The notes under the pieces: model-generated
What the model was told of the DNA's origin: nothing
Databases searched by the model: none
What the model saw: only the letters and a program-made list of their open reading frames with translations
NCBI GenBank assembly: GCA_964579505.1
Contig: CAZOGC010000004.1
Location: forward strand, 62,001 to 126,000
DNA from: JAJYSO01 sp964579505
Lineage (GTDB): Bacteria > Bacteroidota > Bacteroidia > Flavobacteriales > Flavobacteriaceae
Reading direction: 5' to 3'
DNA length: 64,000 nucleotides
Shown: positions 7,809-16,611 of the stretch, piece by piece
Layout of the letters: the number at the start of each line of letters is the position of its first letter
Position numbering within the stretch: the first letter of the stretch is position 1
Translations under genes and position numbers: made by a program

Positions 7809-9323
7809 ATGGCAACAGATACAGGCAAAATTGCTCAGATCATTGGCCCGGTTATCGATGTAGAATTTGATACCACTAATGGAGGAGACTTACCGAAGAT
7901 CTATGATTCTTTGCACGTTGTACGCGAAGATGGTTCCATTTTGGTGCTTGAGGTGCAATCTCATATAGGAGAAAATACCGTGCGTACTATTGCAATGGAT
8001 TCTGCCGACGGGCTTAGTCGAGGAACGGAAGTAAAAGCTACCGGTGCCCCGATTCAAATGCCGGTTGGAGATAACATTTATGGAAGACTTTTTAATGTAA
8101 CCGGAGACCCTATTGATGGGATGGAAGCCCTTCCAAAAGAAGGAGATAATGGCTTACCCATTCACCGTGAAGCTCCTAAGTTTGAAGATTTATCGGTATC
8201 TACAGAAGTTCTTTTTACCGGTATTAAAGTAATCGACTTGATTGAACCTTATGCAAAAGGAGGTAAAATTGGTCTTTTTGGCGGTGCGGGTGTAGGAAAA
8301 ACTGTACTTATTCAAGAATTAATTAATAACATTGCTAAAGGCCATGGAGGTCTTTCAGTATTTGCCGGTGTAGGAGAGCGTACGCGTGAAGGAAATGACT
8401 TGCTTCGCGAGATGCTCGAATCAGGCATTATTAAATATGGTGATGATTTCTTAGCTTCTATGGAAGAAGGAGGCTGGGATTTGCAGAAAGTAGATAAAAA
8501 AGCCATGAAAGAATCAAAAGCTACTTTTGTTTTTGGTCAAATGAATGAGCCTCCTGGTGCTCGTGCTCGTGTGGCTTTATCAGGATTAACGATTGCCGAA
8601 TACTTCCGTGATGGTGCTGGCGATGGACAAGGAAAAGATGTATTGTTTTTTGTAGATAATATCTTCCGTTTTACCCAAGCCGGTTCTGAGGTATCTGCTT
8701 TGCTAGGTCGTATGCCATCTGCCGTGGGTTACCAACCAACCTTGGCTACTGAAATGGGGGCTATGCAAGAGCGTATTACTTCTACAAAACGCGGTTCAAT
8801 TACTTCTGTGCAAGCAGTATATGTGCCTGCCGATGACTTGACCGACCCGGCTCCGGCTACTACTTTTGCTCACCTTGATGCTACTACGGTATTATCTCGT
8901 AAAATTGCCGAGTTAGGTATATATCCGGCTGTAGATCCGTTAGATTCTTCTTCTCGTATCTTAGAGCCTTCTATTATAGGCGAAGAGCACTACAAATGTG
9001 CACAACGTGTAAAAGAGCTATTACAACACTATAAAGAATTGCAAGATATTATTGCAATTTTGGGTATGGAAGAGCTTTCAGAAGAAGATAAACAAGCAGT
9101 TGCTCGTGCTCGACGTGTACAACGTTTCTTATCTCAACCTTTCCACGTGGCTGAACAGTTTACCGGCCTAAAAGGAGTATTGGTTGATATTAAAGATACC
9201 ATTAAAGGCTTTAATATGATTATGGATGGTGAATTAGATGATCTTCCTGAAGCAGCCTTTAACTTAAAAGGAACGATTGAAGAAGTAATTGAAGCGGGTA
9301 GAAAAATGGCTGCCGAAGCTTAA
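7809..9323 (+). CDS. atpD: ATP synthase F1 subunit beta
   Basis: Catalytic subunit of the F1 sector at the inner face of the cytoplasmic membrane. The protein has 504 residues, with the Walker A motif GGAGVGKT (about 158-165), GERTREGNDL carrying the catalytic Glu, Walker B LFFVDNIFRFTQAGSEVSALLGR, and the DELSEED-type motif as EELSEED near the C-terminus. Only atpC follows. The rest of the ATP synthase genes are not in the window, as is common in Bacteroidota, where beta and epsilon form a separate pair. Confidence 0.98.
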   Translation: MATDTGKIAQIIGPVIDVEFDTTNGGDLPKIYDSLHVVREDGSILVLEVQSHIGENTVRTIAMDSADGLSRGTEVKATGAPIQMPVGDNIYGRLFNVTGDPIDGMEALPKEGDNGLPIHREAPKFEDLSVSTEVLFTGIKVIDLIEPYAKGGKIGLFGGAGVGKTVLIQELINNIAKGHGGLSVFAGVGERTREGNDLLREMLESGIIKYGDDFLASMEEGGWDLQKVDKKAMKESKATFVFGQMNEPPGARARVALSGLTIAEYFRDGAGDGQGKDVLFFVDNIFRFTQAGSEVSALLGRMPSAVGYQPTLATEMGAMQERITSTKRGSITSVQAVYVPADDLTDPAPATTFAHLDATTVLSRKIAELGIYPAVDPLDSSSRILEPSIIGEEHYKCAQRVKELLQHYKELQDIIAILGMEELSEEDKQAVARARRVQRFLSQPFHVAEQFTGLKGVLVDIKDTIKGFNMIMDGELDDLPEAAFNLKGTIEEVIEAGRKMAAEA

Positions 9324-9340
9324 TCTACAAAACCTATTTT

Positions 9341-9619
9341 ATGAAATTAGAAATTGTTAGTCCCGAGCGTATCCTGTTAGAAGGAGAAGTAAAAGTAGTT
9401 ACAGTTCCCGGTGAAAATGGAATGTTTCAAATGCTAGATAATCACGCTCCTATTGTTTCTATTTTAGAGGAAGGTCATGTTCGTTTTAAAACTGACGAAG
9501 AACTTCCTGAAAAATATAGAGATAATTTTACACAAGGTGTGGGATTAGAATTTGGAATGCCAATTACCGGCGGAGTTGTTGAAATGAAAAATAACAAAGC
9601 TATTATTTTGGTAGATTAA
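9341..9619 (+). CDS. atpC: ATP synthase F1 subunit epsilon, short form
   Basis: A 92-residue subunit of the F1 central stalk, 17 bases after atpD. It begins MKLEIVSPERILLEGEVKVV and contains VPGENGMFQMLDNHAPIVS, the beta-sandwich domain signature. Typical proteobacterial epsilon is about 135-140 residues with a C-terminal pair of helices that can inhibit ATP hydrolysis. Those helices are absent here and the protein ends just after the sandwich. Short forms are known in Bacteroidota, so this is probably natural, not a truncation. It implies that epsilon-type self-inhibition is lacking. Confidence 0.93.
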   Translation: MKLEIVSPERILLEGEVKVVTVPGENGMFQMLDNHAPIVSILEEGHVRFKTDEELPEKYRDNFTQGVGLEFGMPITGGVVEMKNNKAIILVD

Positions 9620-9641
9620 ACACATAAAAAAACAAGATTGT

Positions 9642-9678
9642 AAAAGCCGTCTCTTTTTTTAAGAAACGGCTTTTTTTG
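9642..9678 (+). terminator. Rho-independent terminator after atpC
   Basis: The stem AAAAGCCGT pairs with ACGGCTTTT, with an inner TCTT/AAGA helix and a T-rich loop, followed by further T residues. It ends the atpDC transcript before cbpA. Confidence 0.85.
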
Positions 9679-9746
9679 TTAAATGTGTTAAACACGTAGT
9701 GTGTTTTTTTGTAACTTTAACAAAAGTAATTTCAGGGTTAATTTAC

Positions 9747-10658
9747 ATGAATTATATAGACTATTATAAAGTGCTGGGTGTAGACAAATCGGCCAGTCAA
9801 CAAGATATCCGAAAAGCGTACCGCAAGAAAGCCAGAAAACTTCACCCTGATCTAAATCCGGATGACAAAGATGCTCAACGAAAATTTCAAGAACTCAATG
9901 AGGCCAATGCCGTATTGAGTGATCCGGAAAAACGAAAAAAATACGACAAGTATGGAAAAGATTGGGAACATGCTGAGCAATATGAAGAAGCGAAAAAACA
10001 ACAAGCACAATCTTCTGGATATGCAGATAGAGCCGGACAACATTATACCTATACCGGTAATTTTGATGAGGATACTTTTTCAGACTTCTTTGAACAGATG
10101 TTTGGCGGGGCTGCTCGCCAACAAGGTCGGGGTAGAAGACCTCAATTTAAGGGGCAAGATTTTAAGGCAGCGTTACAACTTCCGTTAAGCCATGTGTACG
10201 AAGCACATAAACAAACATTAACAGTTAATGGTAAAAATATTCGCCTTACTATTCCTGCAGGGATAGAAGATGGGCAAACCATTCGTATAAAAGGACATGG
10301 AGGCCCGGGAATTCAGGGCGGCCCCCAGGGAGATTTGTATATCACGTTTACCCTATTGAATGACACGGCGTTTAAACGAGAAAAAGAAAACCTCTATAAA
10401 GAGGAAGAAATAGACCTTTATACGGCCTTGCTGGGAGGAGAAATTACGGTAGATACATTTAAAGGGAAAGTAAAATTAACAGTGAAACCGGAAACGCAAC
10501 CCGGTACCCGAGTTAAATTGAAAGGAAAGGGTTTTCCAAAATATAAGAAAAAGGGCGAATACGGGGATTTGTACTTGACCTACAAGGTAAAGTTTCCTGA
10601 AAATCTATCTACTAAGGAAAAAGAATTGTTGAACCAACTAAAAGCTATGCGATTATGA
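9747..10658 (+). CDS. cbpA: DnaJ/CbpA-type J-domain co-chaperone
   Basis: A 303-residue J protein that stimulates DnaK. The J domain spans about residues 1-70 and has the HPD triad at 33-35 (KLHPDLNPDD). A Gly/Phe-containing linker follows (about 100-145, DFFEQMFGGAARQQGRG) and then two C-terminal substrate-binding beta domains (TIPAGIEDGQTIRIKGHGGPG; GTRVKLKGKGFPKYK). The zinc-finger domain of DnaJ is absent, so it is of the CbpA (class B) type. I chose the ATG at 9747 (MNYIDYYKVLGV) over an upstream in-frame ATG because J domains begin here. The stop overlaps the cbpM start by 4 bases, a coupling that supports the CbpA assignment. Confidence 0.93.
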   Translation: MNYIDYYKVLGVDKSASQQDIRKAYRKKARKLHPDLNPDDKDAQRKFQELNEANAVLSDPEKRKKYDKYGKDWEHAEQYEEAKKQQAQSSGYADRAGQHYTYTGNFDEDTFSDFFEQMFGGAARQQGRGRRPQFKGQDFKAALQLPLSHVYEAHKQTLTVNGKNIRLTIPAGIEDGQTIRIKGHGGPGIQGGPQGDLYITFTLLNDTAFKREKENLYKEEEIDLYTALLGGEITVDTFKGKVKLTVKPETQPGTRVKLKGKGFPKYKKKGEYGDLYLTYKVKFPENLSTKEKELLNQLKAMRL

Positions 10659-10945
10659 ACAGCGCAGAATGGATTTTAATAGAAGATATATGTCGACATT
10701 ATAAGGTTGAATACACTTTTGTACAAGCGTTGAATGAAAGCGAGTTGATTCATTTAAAAATGATAGAAAAGCAGCGTTATTTGCCACTTTCTGAAATAAA
10801 TGAATTTGAAAAAATGCGTCGCCTGCATTACGAGATGGATATTAACTTAGAAGGACTAGAAGCTATTCAAAACTTGTTAGAAACAGTTCAGCAACTACAA
10901 CGAGAAAACAGGCAATTGCGCAATAGACTAAGGTTGTATGAATAA
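10655..10945 (+). CDS. cbpM: CbpM-like chaperone modulator
   Basis: A 96-residue protein with a predicted helix-turn-helix-like N-terminal half (ILIEDICRHYKVEYTFVQAL) and a C-terminal coiled coil (EAIQNLLETVQQLQRENRQLRNRLRL). This is the layout of CbpM/YccD, which binds the J domain of CbpA and inhibits its co-chaperone activity. Overlap with cbpA by ATGA indicates translational coupling. Sequence similarity within this family is low, so the assignment rests on size, layout and neighbour. Confidence 0.8.
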   Translation: MNSAEWILIEDICRHYKVEYTFVQALNESELIHLKMIEKQRYLPLSEINEFEKMRRLHYEMDINLEGLEAIQNLLETVQQLQRENRQLRNRLRLYE

Positions 10946-11068
10946 AATGTTTAAAATTTTGATGGATTCCTCTTTTACAGGAAAAATGACAAGCTGATTT
11001 AATAAATCAATAGGTCGTGTTGTAACTTCCTTATAATGATTCTAAATTGAATCAAAGCCCTTGCAAAG

Positions 11069-11100
11069 TTTGTCAATAATCGTTTTGAGGCGTATTTTTG
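11069..11100 (+). promoter_or_regulatory. Bacteroidota-type promoter for sdhCAB
   Basis: The -33 box TTTG (11069-11072) and -7 box TATTTTTG (11093-11100) are separated by 20 bases, matching the Bacteroidota primary sigma consensus TTTG-N19-20-TAnnTTTG. The predicted transcript starts a few bases after 11100, giving a leader of roughly 20-25 bases before the sdhC ATG. It is the clearest promoter in the window. Confidence 0.78.
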
Positions 11101-11129
11101 CGTAAAATTTATACTAAAATAACTATTCG

Positions 11130-11804
11130 ATGGCTAGATTTCTCAACACCACGGTGGCTAGAAAATTTGCGATGGGTATTTCGGGACTATTTTTAGTGCT
11201 GTTCTTGCTCTTGCATGTCGTGCTTAACTTTTTTTCAACTATAAGCCCCACCATTTTTAATGAACTTTCAGAATTTATGGGGTATAACTTTGTGATTCAG
11301 GCTATTTTACAGCCCATTTTGGCAATAGGTGTAATTTTTCACTTTGTAATGGCATTTTATTTAGAATCGCATAACCGAAGTGCGCGCCCTGTAAAATACG
11401 TTAAGTACAACCAGCATAACAATACCACTTGGATGTCTCGTAACATGATTTATACCGGGTTGGTAGTTCTACTCTTTTTAGGACTTCACTTTTATGATTT
11501 TTGGTTTCCGGAACTAGGCTTAAAATTTAGTGATGGGTATGCGGTAACAGAAACTTCTCGCTTTTATGCAGACGTAGTAGGTAAATTTCAAGACCCTATT
11601 CATGTTATTTTGTACGTGGTAGCTTTTATTTTCTTAATGCTTCACTTGCTCCATGGTTTCTATGGCTCTTTTCAGTCTGTTGGTTGGGGAAACAAAAGCT
11701 CTAGAGCCCTAAAAGGATTTGCTAAATGGTTCTCTATAATCGTTCCGTTGTTGTTTATCTACATCGCGTTGTTTCATTATTTTGTCGGACCACTTAATAT
11801 GTAA
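11130..11804 (+). CDS. sdhC: Succinate dehydrogenase/fumarate reductase cytochrome b subunit
   Basis: A 224-residue membrane anchor with about five hydrophobic helices, as in the single-anchor, di-heme (type B) enzymes. Candidate heme or quinone-site residues include His in LLLLHVVLNFF, FHFVMAFYLESHNR, LFLGLHFYDFWFP and LLHLLHGFYGSFQSVGW. The N-terminus MARFLNTTVARKFAMGISG is typical of Bacteroidota SdhC. It anchors SdhAB and passes electrons to menaquinone. It is the first gene of sdhCAB, directly after a strong promoter, with sdhA 5 bases downstream. Confidence 0.95.
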   Translation: MARFLNTTVARKFAMGISGLFLVLFLLLHVVLNFFSTISPTIFNELSEFMGYNFVIQAILQPILAIGVIFHFVMAFYLESHNRSARPVKYVKYNQHNNTTWMSRNMIYTGLVVLLFLGLHFYDFWFPELGLKFSDGYAVTETSRFYADVVGKFQDPIHVILYVVAFIFLMLHLLHGFYGSFQSVGWGNKSSRALKGFAKWFSIIVPLLFIYIALFHYFVGPLNM

Positions 11805-11809
11805 GATAT

Positions 11810-13825
11810 ATGTCAGTATTAGATGCTAAAGTACCTGAAGGACCCATTGAAGAAAAATGGGACAATCATAAAAATCACATTCACCTAGTTAGTCCGGCTA
11901 ACAAACGTAAACTAGACGTTATTGTAGTTGGAACAGGCTTAGCCGGCGGTAGTGCTGCCGCTAGTCTAGCAGAACTTGGCTATAATGTAAAAATATTTTA
12001 TTATCAAGATTCTCCTCGTAGAGCACACTCTGTAGCGGCTCAAGGAGGGATTAATGCCTCTAAAGACTATCAAGGCGATGGTGATTCAGATTATCGTTTG
12101 TTCTATGATACGGAAAAAGGAGGAGATTATCGTTCAAGAGAATCCAATACCTATCGTTTAGCACAGTTGTCAACAAATATCATCGATCAATGTGTGGCAC
12201 AAGGCGTTCCTTTTGCTCGTGAGTACGGTGGTTTGTTAGATAACCGTTCTTTTGGCGGGGTGCTTGTTTCGCGTACTTTTTATGCCCGAGGTCAAACCGG
12301 GCAACAACTGTTGTTAGGTGCTTATGGAGCCTTAAACCGTCAGATTAATCACGGTAAAATCCGTTCATACAGCCGTCACGAAATGCTAGATTTGGTAGTT
12401 GTAGATGGGAAAGCCCGAGGTATTATTACTAGAAACTTGGTAAACGGAGAGATTGAGCGTTTTTCTGCTCACGCAGTTGTATTGGCTACCGGAGGATATG
12501 GAAATGTATATTTTCTTTCTACCAATGCAATGGGGAGTAACGTAATGGCTTCTTGGAGAGCTCATAAAAAAGGAGCTTTCTTTTCAAACCCTTGCTATGT
12601 GCAAATTCACCCAACTTGTATTCCTGTATCTGGAGATTATCAATCTAAATTGACTTTAATGTCAGAATCTCTACGAAATGATGGGCGTATCTGGGTGCCC
12701 AAGAAGAAAGAAGATGTTACCAAACTACGCGAAGGAAAAATAACCGCAGGTGATATTAAAGAAGAAGATCGTGATTATTATTTAGAGCGTCGTTATCCGG
12801 CTTTTGGTAACCTTGTGCCTCGTGATGTTGCTTCGCGAGCTGCTAAAGAACGTTGTGATGCCGGATTTGGTGTAAATAAAACCGGAGAAGCTGTTTTTCT
12901 TGACTTTAAGTCAGCTATTGAGCGATATGGAAAAGAAAAAGCCTTCACTTTAGGACATCACAATCCTTCACAAGAAGAAGTAACTAAATACGGAAAAGCA
13001 GCCATTAAGGCTAAATACGGAAACCTCTTTGAAATGTATGAACGCATTACCGGAGAAAATGCGTACGACACGCCTTTCCAAATATATCCGGCTGTTCACT
13101 ACACAATGGGCGGTTTGTGGGTAGATTACAATTTAATGACGACTGTTCCGGGTTGTTACGCTATCGGAGAAGCCAACTTTTCAGACCACGGAGCTAACCG
13201 TTTAGGTGCTTCGGCTATGATGCAGTGTTTGGCAGATGGTTATTTTGTATTGCCTTATACTATTGGAGATTATTTGGCGAGTGAAATTAATACCGGAAAA
13301 ATTCCTACAGATACGAAAGAGTTTGATGAAGCAGAGAAAAAAGTCAGAGCTCGAATTGATTTCTTTATGAATAATAAAGGAAAACATTCAGTAGACTATT
13401 TCCACAAAAAACTCGGAAAGATTATGTGGAATCATTGCGGGCTAGCTCGTAATGAAAAAGACCTGAAAGAGGGCCTTGAAAAGGTTGCTGAATTGCGTAA
13501 AGAATTCTGGAAAGAAGTAAAAGTTACCGGAAAGGCAGAGAGTAAAAACTCTGAATTAGAAAAAGCAGGTCGTGTAGCTGATTTCTTTGAACTAGGCGAA
13601 TTGATGTTGAAAGATGCTTTAGATCGTGACGAATCTTGCGGATGTCATTTAAGAATAGAACATATGACAGAAGATGGAGAAGCCAAGCGAAATGATAAAG
13701 ATTTTAAATACGTTTCTGCTTATGAATATGTAGAAGGTAAAGATCCTAAAGATGAAATCTTAAACAAAGAGCCACTAGAGTTTGAAGCAATTGAACTTAA
13801 AACAAGGAATTATAAAGAAAGTTAA
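11810..13825 (+). CDS. sdhA: Succinate dehydrogenase/fumarate reductase flavoprotein subunit
   Basis: A 671-residue catalytic subunit that oxidises succinate to fumarate. It has the N-terminal FAD Rossmann motif (VIVVGTGLAGGSAAASLAELG), the covalent-FAD histidine region RRAHSVAAQGGINA, the dicarboxylate-binding stretch HPTCIPVSGDYQSKL, the capping-domain segment RDVASRAAKERCD, and the C-terminal HGANRLGASAMMQCLADGYF. The length and long form resemble the Wolinella/Bacteroidota type B enzymes. It is co-transcribed with sdhC and sdhB. Confidence 0.97.
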   Translation: MSVLDAKVPEGPIEEKWDNHKNHIHLVSPANKRKLDVIVVGTGLAGGSAAASLAELGYNVKIFYYQDSPRRAHSVAAQGGINASKDYQGDGDSDYRLFYDTEKGGDYRSRESNTYRLAQLSTNIIDQCVAQGVPFAREYGGLLDNRSFGGVLVSRTFYARGQTGQQLLLGAYGALNRQINHGKIRSYSRHEMLDLVVVDGKARGIITRNLVNGEIERFSAHAVVLATGGYGNVYFLSTNAMGSNVMASWRAHKKGAFFSNPCYVQIHPTCIPVSGDYQSKLTLMSESLRNDGRIWVPKKKEDVTKLREGKITAGDIKEEDRDYYLERRYPAFGNLVPRDVASRAAKERCDAGFGVNKTGEAVFLDFKSAIERYGKEKAFTLGHHNPSQEEVTKYGKAAIKAKYGNLFEMYERITGENAYDTPFQIYPAVHYTMGGLWVDYNLMTTVPGCYAIGEANFSDHGANRLGASAMMQCLADGYFVLPYTIGDYLASEINTGKIPTDTKEFDEAEKKVRARIDFFMNNKGKHSVDYFHKKLGKIMWNHCGLARNEKDLKEGLEKVAELRKEFWKEVKVTGKAESKNSELEKAGRVADFFELGELMLKDALDRDESCGCHLRIEHMTEDGEAKRNDKDFKYVSAYEYVEGKDPKDEILNKEPLEFEAIELKTRNYKES

Positions 13826-13932
13826 TCCTTGAATGATTCCTGCGTAATAACAAAGGAAATATAAATAAACCCGGTTGTTTATAAGAGAAATCGTGTTTTG
13901 TAACTCAATTTCTCACATAAAAAACAGAAATT

Positions 13933-14673
13933 ATGAAATTTAATTTAAAAATATGGCGCCAAGAAAACGCTAATGCCAAAGGAGGAATGGTAGATTATAC
14001 CATTGATGGTATTGAAGGAGATATGTCTTTCTTAGAAATGATGGATATTCTCAACGAAAAATTGGTAGCCGAAGATAAAGAACCTATAGAATTTGATCAC
14101 GATTGCCGCGAAGGAATTTGTGGTATGTGTTCTTTGCAAATAAATGGAGAACCACACGGACCTGGGCGTTTAACAACAACTTGCCAGTTGTATATGCGCC
14201 ATTTTCACGATGGAGATACCATTTATGTAGAACCTTTCCGTGCCAAAGCTTTCCCGGTTGTAAAAGACTTAATTATTGACCGTTCTGCATTCGATCGCAT
14301 TCAACAAGCAGGTGGCTATGTGTCTGTAAACACTTCCGGAAACCCGGTAGATGCTAATGCTATTCCTATCAAGAAAGAAGATGCAGATGCGGCCTTTGAT
14401 TCAGCAACATGTATTGGTTGTGGCGCTTGTGTAGCAGCTTGTAAAAATGCAAGTGCGGCGTTGTTTGTAGGAGCAAAACTTTCTCAGTATGCTCGCCTGC
14501 CACAGGGGCGACCTGAAATGTCTAGACGAGCCAAAGCTATGGTAGAACAAATGGATGCTGAAGGTTTTGGTAGCTGTACCAACACCGGTGCTTGCGAAAT
14601 TGTTTGCCCTAAAGGGATTAAACTGACAAATATAGCTACAATGAACCGAGAGTTTATAAAAGCAACCGCATAA
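13933..14673 (+). CDS. sdhB: Succinate dehydrogenase/fumarate reductase iron-sulfur subunit
   Basis: A 246-residue electron-transfer subunit. The N-terminal ferredoxin domain holds the [2Fe-2S] ligands CREGICGMC with a further Cys in TTTCQLYM. The C-terminal domain has CIGCGACVAAC for [4Fe-4S] and CTNTGACEIVCPKG for the [3Fe-4S] and remaining ligands. A 107-base spacer separates it from sdhA, longer than the other gaps in the operon, but no terminator is seen there. It ends before a hairpin at 14695. Confidence 0.97.
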   Translation: MKFNLKIWRQENANAKGGMVDYTIDGIEGDMSFLEMMDILNEKLVAEDKEPIEFDHDCREGICGMCSLQINGEPHGPGRLTTTCQLYMRHFHDGDTIYVEPFRAKAFPVVKDLIIDRSAFDRIQQAGGYVSVNTSGNPVDANAIPIKKEDADAAFDSATCIGCGACVAACKNASAALFVGAKLSQYARLPQGRPEMSRRAKAMVEQMDAEGFGSCTNTGACEIVCPKGIKLTNIATMNREFIKATA

Positions 14674-14694
14674 AAACTTCATAGTAAAGAAGGA

Positions 14695-14735
14695 AAATCT
14701 CTGGACTTTATAACTAAGTTCAGGGATTTTTTTAT
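14695..14735 (+). terminator. Terminator after sdhB
   Basis: A 14-bp stem with two G-U pairs (AAATCTCTGGACTT with AAGTTCAGGGATTT) and a 7-base loop, followed by a T run. It closes the sdhCAB operon. Confidence 0.8.
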
Positions 14736-14905
14736 TGAATTAAATCAAGGTTGTATTAGCTCCATTTTTGATAAGTTTTAGTTGAAAGAATACGTTTTTA
14801 ATAGCTATTTTTGTTGGGAGAGGTGTTGTTTTTATCGTAGACACATTTAAGCTTCTTTATTGGTCGAAAAATGATTCTTCCTCTCTTTAATTTAAAATTC
14901 CTGTG

Positions 14906-15751
14906 ATGAAACCCCTATACAATCAACAAGAACAAAATGAATTAGCCGAAAAATTTTATGCGCTACATCGTGCGGCAAAAATGCTTGTGATACCCAATGC
15001 GTGGGATTGTGCTTCGGCAAAAATATTTGAGGAAGCCGGTTTTCCGGCTATAGCTACTACTAGCTCGGGTATTTCGTGGGCGTGCGGGTATCAGGACGGA
15101 GAACACATTCCTCCACAATTGATGGCAGAAGTGGTTGGGCGCATTGCGCGCGTGGTTTCAATACCGGTAACCGCCGATATTGAAGGTGGTTATTACCGCC
15201 ACGACTTAGACAAGTTAACTGCTTTTATTCAAACCATCATGGAGGCGGGAGCTGTGGGAGTTAATTTAGAAGATACAGATGCTGCTACCGGAAAACCGTG
15301 TGCTGTTAAAGAACAGGAAGCATTGATTGCCGCGGTGCGTAAAACTGCAGATAAAAGTAAAATTAATCTGTATATTAATGCGCGGGTAGATGCAATGGAA
15401 TTGCCGAATACTGATTTAGCAACAAAAATACAAACCTGTATAGATAGGGCAGCTGCTTATAAAGAAGCCGGTGCCAGTGGTATTTTTGTGCCTTTTGTGG
15501 CTGATATAAAAACGGTGGCTCAACTAAAAGAGAAGATAGAGCTCCCACTTAATATATTGATGAGCAATACCTTGTCGGTAGCTAAACTTCGAGAAATAGG
15601 GGTAAATAGGATAAGTGTTGGCGGTAAGCCAATGTTGGCCGGCTTGAGTAGAGCTAGTCTTATTGCTAAAGATTTACTAGCCGGAGACGATTGGTCTTCT
15701 TTGTTTGTGCAAGAACCCAATTATCCGATGGTTAATAATTGGTTTAAGTAA
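14906..15751 (+). CDS. Isocitrate lyase/PEP mutase superfamily protein
   Basis: A 281-residue TIM-barrel enzyme. Recognisable parts are VIPNAWDCASAKIFEEAGF, the TADIEGGY metal/substrate motif (Asp and Glu as Mg ligands), VGVNLEDTDAATGKPC, INARVDAM and RISVGGKPMLAG near the C-terminus. True isocitrate lyase has a KKCGH loop and is longer; that loop is not seen, so this is one of the smaller carboxyphosphoenolpyruvate-mutase-like proteins that cleave or form C-C or C-P bonds on 2-oxo acids. The substrate is unknown. A GTG lies directly upstream, but the ATG at 14906 was preferred. It is monocistronic by position. Confidence 0.85.
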   Translation: MKPLYNQQEQNELAEKFYALHRAAKMLVIPNAWDCASAKIFEEAGFPAIATTSSGISWACGYQDGEHIPPQLMAEVVGRIARVVSIPVTADIEGGYYRHDLDKLTAFIQTIMEAGAVGVNLEDTDAATGKPCAVKEQEALIAAVRKTADKSKINLYINARVDAMELPNTDLATKIQTCIDRAAAYKEAGASGIFVPFVADIKTVAQLKEKIELPLNILMSNTLSVAKLREIGVNRISVGGKPMLAGLSRASLIAKDLLAGDDWSSLFVQEPNYPMVNNWFK

Positions 15752-15779
15752 AATTAAGTATGTAAGGCAAAACGAGGGG

Positions 15780-16310
15780 TTAATCGTGAAAAAGTTCGAT
15801 ACTGGCCATTATTTTTACTTCATTTCCTACCACCGCGCCACCGGCTTCTAGCATAGCATTGTATTTTAGCCCAAAATCCATGCGTTTTATTTTTCCGGAA
15901 ATTTCGAATCCGGTGCGTTGCTTGCCGTAAGGATCTTTTATGACCCCGGTATTTTCAACCTTAAAAGAAACAGGCTTGCTTACGCCGCGTATGCTCAAGT
16001 TGCCTTTCATCTCATACTCATCATCTCCTTTCTTAATTAGTTCAGTGCTTTTAAAAGTGAGTTGAGGATGGTTTTCAGCATCAAAAAAGTCATTGCTTTT
16101 TAAATGCTTATCCCGTTGTTCTACTTCGGTAGTAATTGATTCAATATCAGCTGTAAAATTTGCTTTTGCCGTAGTAAAATTATGTTCATCAGTTTCTAGC
16201 TCAACCATAAAATTTTTAAATTCTCCAGATACATATGAGACCATCATGTGACGCACTTTAAATCGCACTTCAGAATGAGCAAGGTCTAATTGCCATTTTG
16301 TTGTTGCCAT
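15780..16310 (-). CDS. YceI family protein
   Basis: A 176-residue lipocalin-like beta-barrel protein. It begins KWQLDLAHSEVRFKVRHMMVS, the YceI hallmark (WxxDxxHSxxxFxVxH). Further family features are GNLSIRGVSKPVSF and RTGFEISGKIKRMDFGLKY. Members bind polyisoprenoids or amphiphiles and have been linked to stress and isoprenoid quinone handling. No signal peptide is visible, so this copy is predicted cytoplasmic, unlike the periplasmic E. coli protein. It is convergent with the PEP-mutase-like gene, 28 bases apart. Confidence 0.9.
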   Translation of the reverse strand: MATTKWQLDLAHSEVRFKVRHMMVSYVSGEFKNFMVELETDEHNFTTAKANFTADIESITTEVEQRDKHLKSNDFFDAENHPQLTFKSTELIKKGDDEYEMKGNLSIRGVSKPVSFKVENTGVIKDPYGKQRTGFEISGKIKRMDFGLKYNAMLEAGGAVVGNEVKIMASIELFHD

Positions 16311-16547
16311 AATTTCTGTGTTTTAAATCCAATTTAATATTGCCCTTAAAGTTAGCAAAAATAATATGTAAGTGTTCATATCTTCTAAAATAAAAGAGTA
16401 GAGAATTGCTCATCAAATCGCTAATTTTTGAATTTATGAACACCGGCTTGTATTCCCACTTTACAACACTTTTCTAATATTCTGAACTCCAATTAGCTAG
16501 TATTTCAATATCCTATTTTGTAAGTCGTTGAGTAAAAACTTATTAAC

Positions 16548-16577
16548 AAAGTGGTAAAAAGTGGGATAATGTGGAAA
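16548..16577 (+). promoter_or_regulatory. MraZ box (three direct 10-bp repeats)
   Basis: Three adjacent decamers AAAGTGGTAA, AAAGTGGGAT and AATGTGGAAA share the core AAWGTGG and are spaced by exactly one helical turn. This is the layout of MraZ operators (AAAGTGG/TGGG direct repeats) in other bacteria. They end 34 bases before the mraZ start and abut a -7-like element, so MraZ probably autoregulates the dcw cluster. A single inverted CCCACTTT lies at 16455-16462. The rest of the 300-base gap shows no gene. Confidence 0.85.
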
Positions 16578-16586
16578 ATTTTTCAA

Positions 16587-16594
16587 TATATTTG
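16587..16594 (+). promoter_or_regulatory. Candidate -7 element of the dcw promoter
   Basis: TATATTTG matches TAnnTTTG and lies 17 bases before the mraZ ATG. The expected -33 position falls inside the middle repeat of the MraZ box, where no TTTG is present, so MraZ binding could cover the promoter directly. Confidence 0.5.
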
Positions 16595-16611
16595 GAGTTG
16601 TATTAGAAGAG

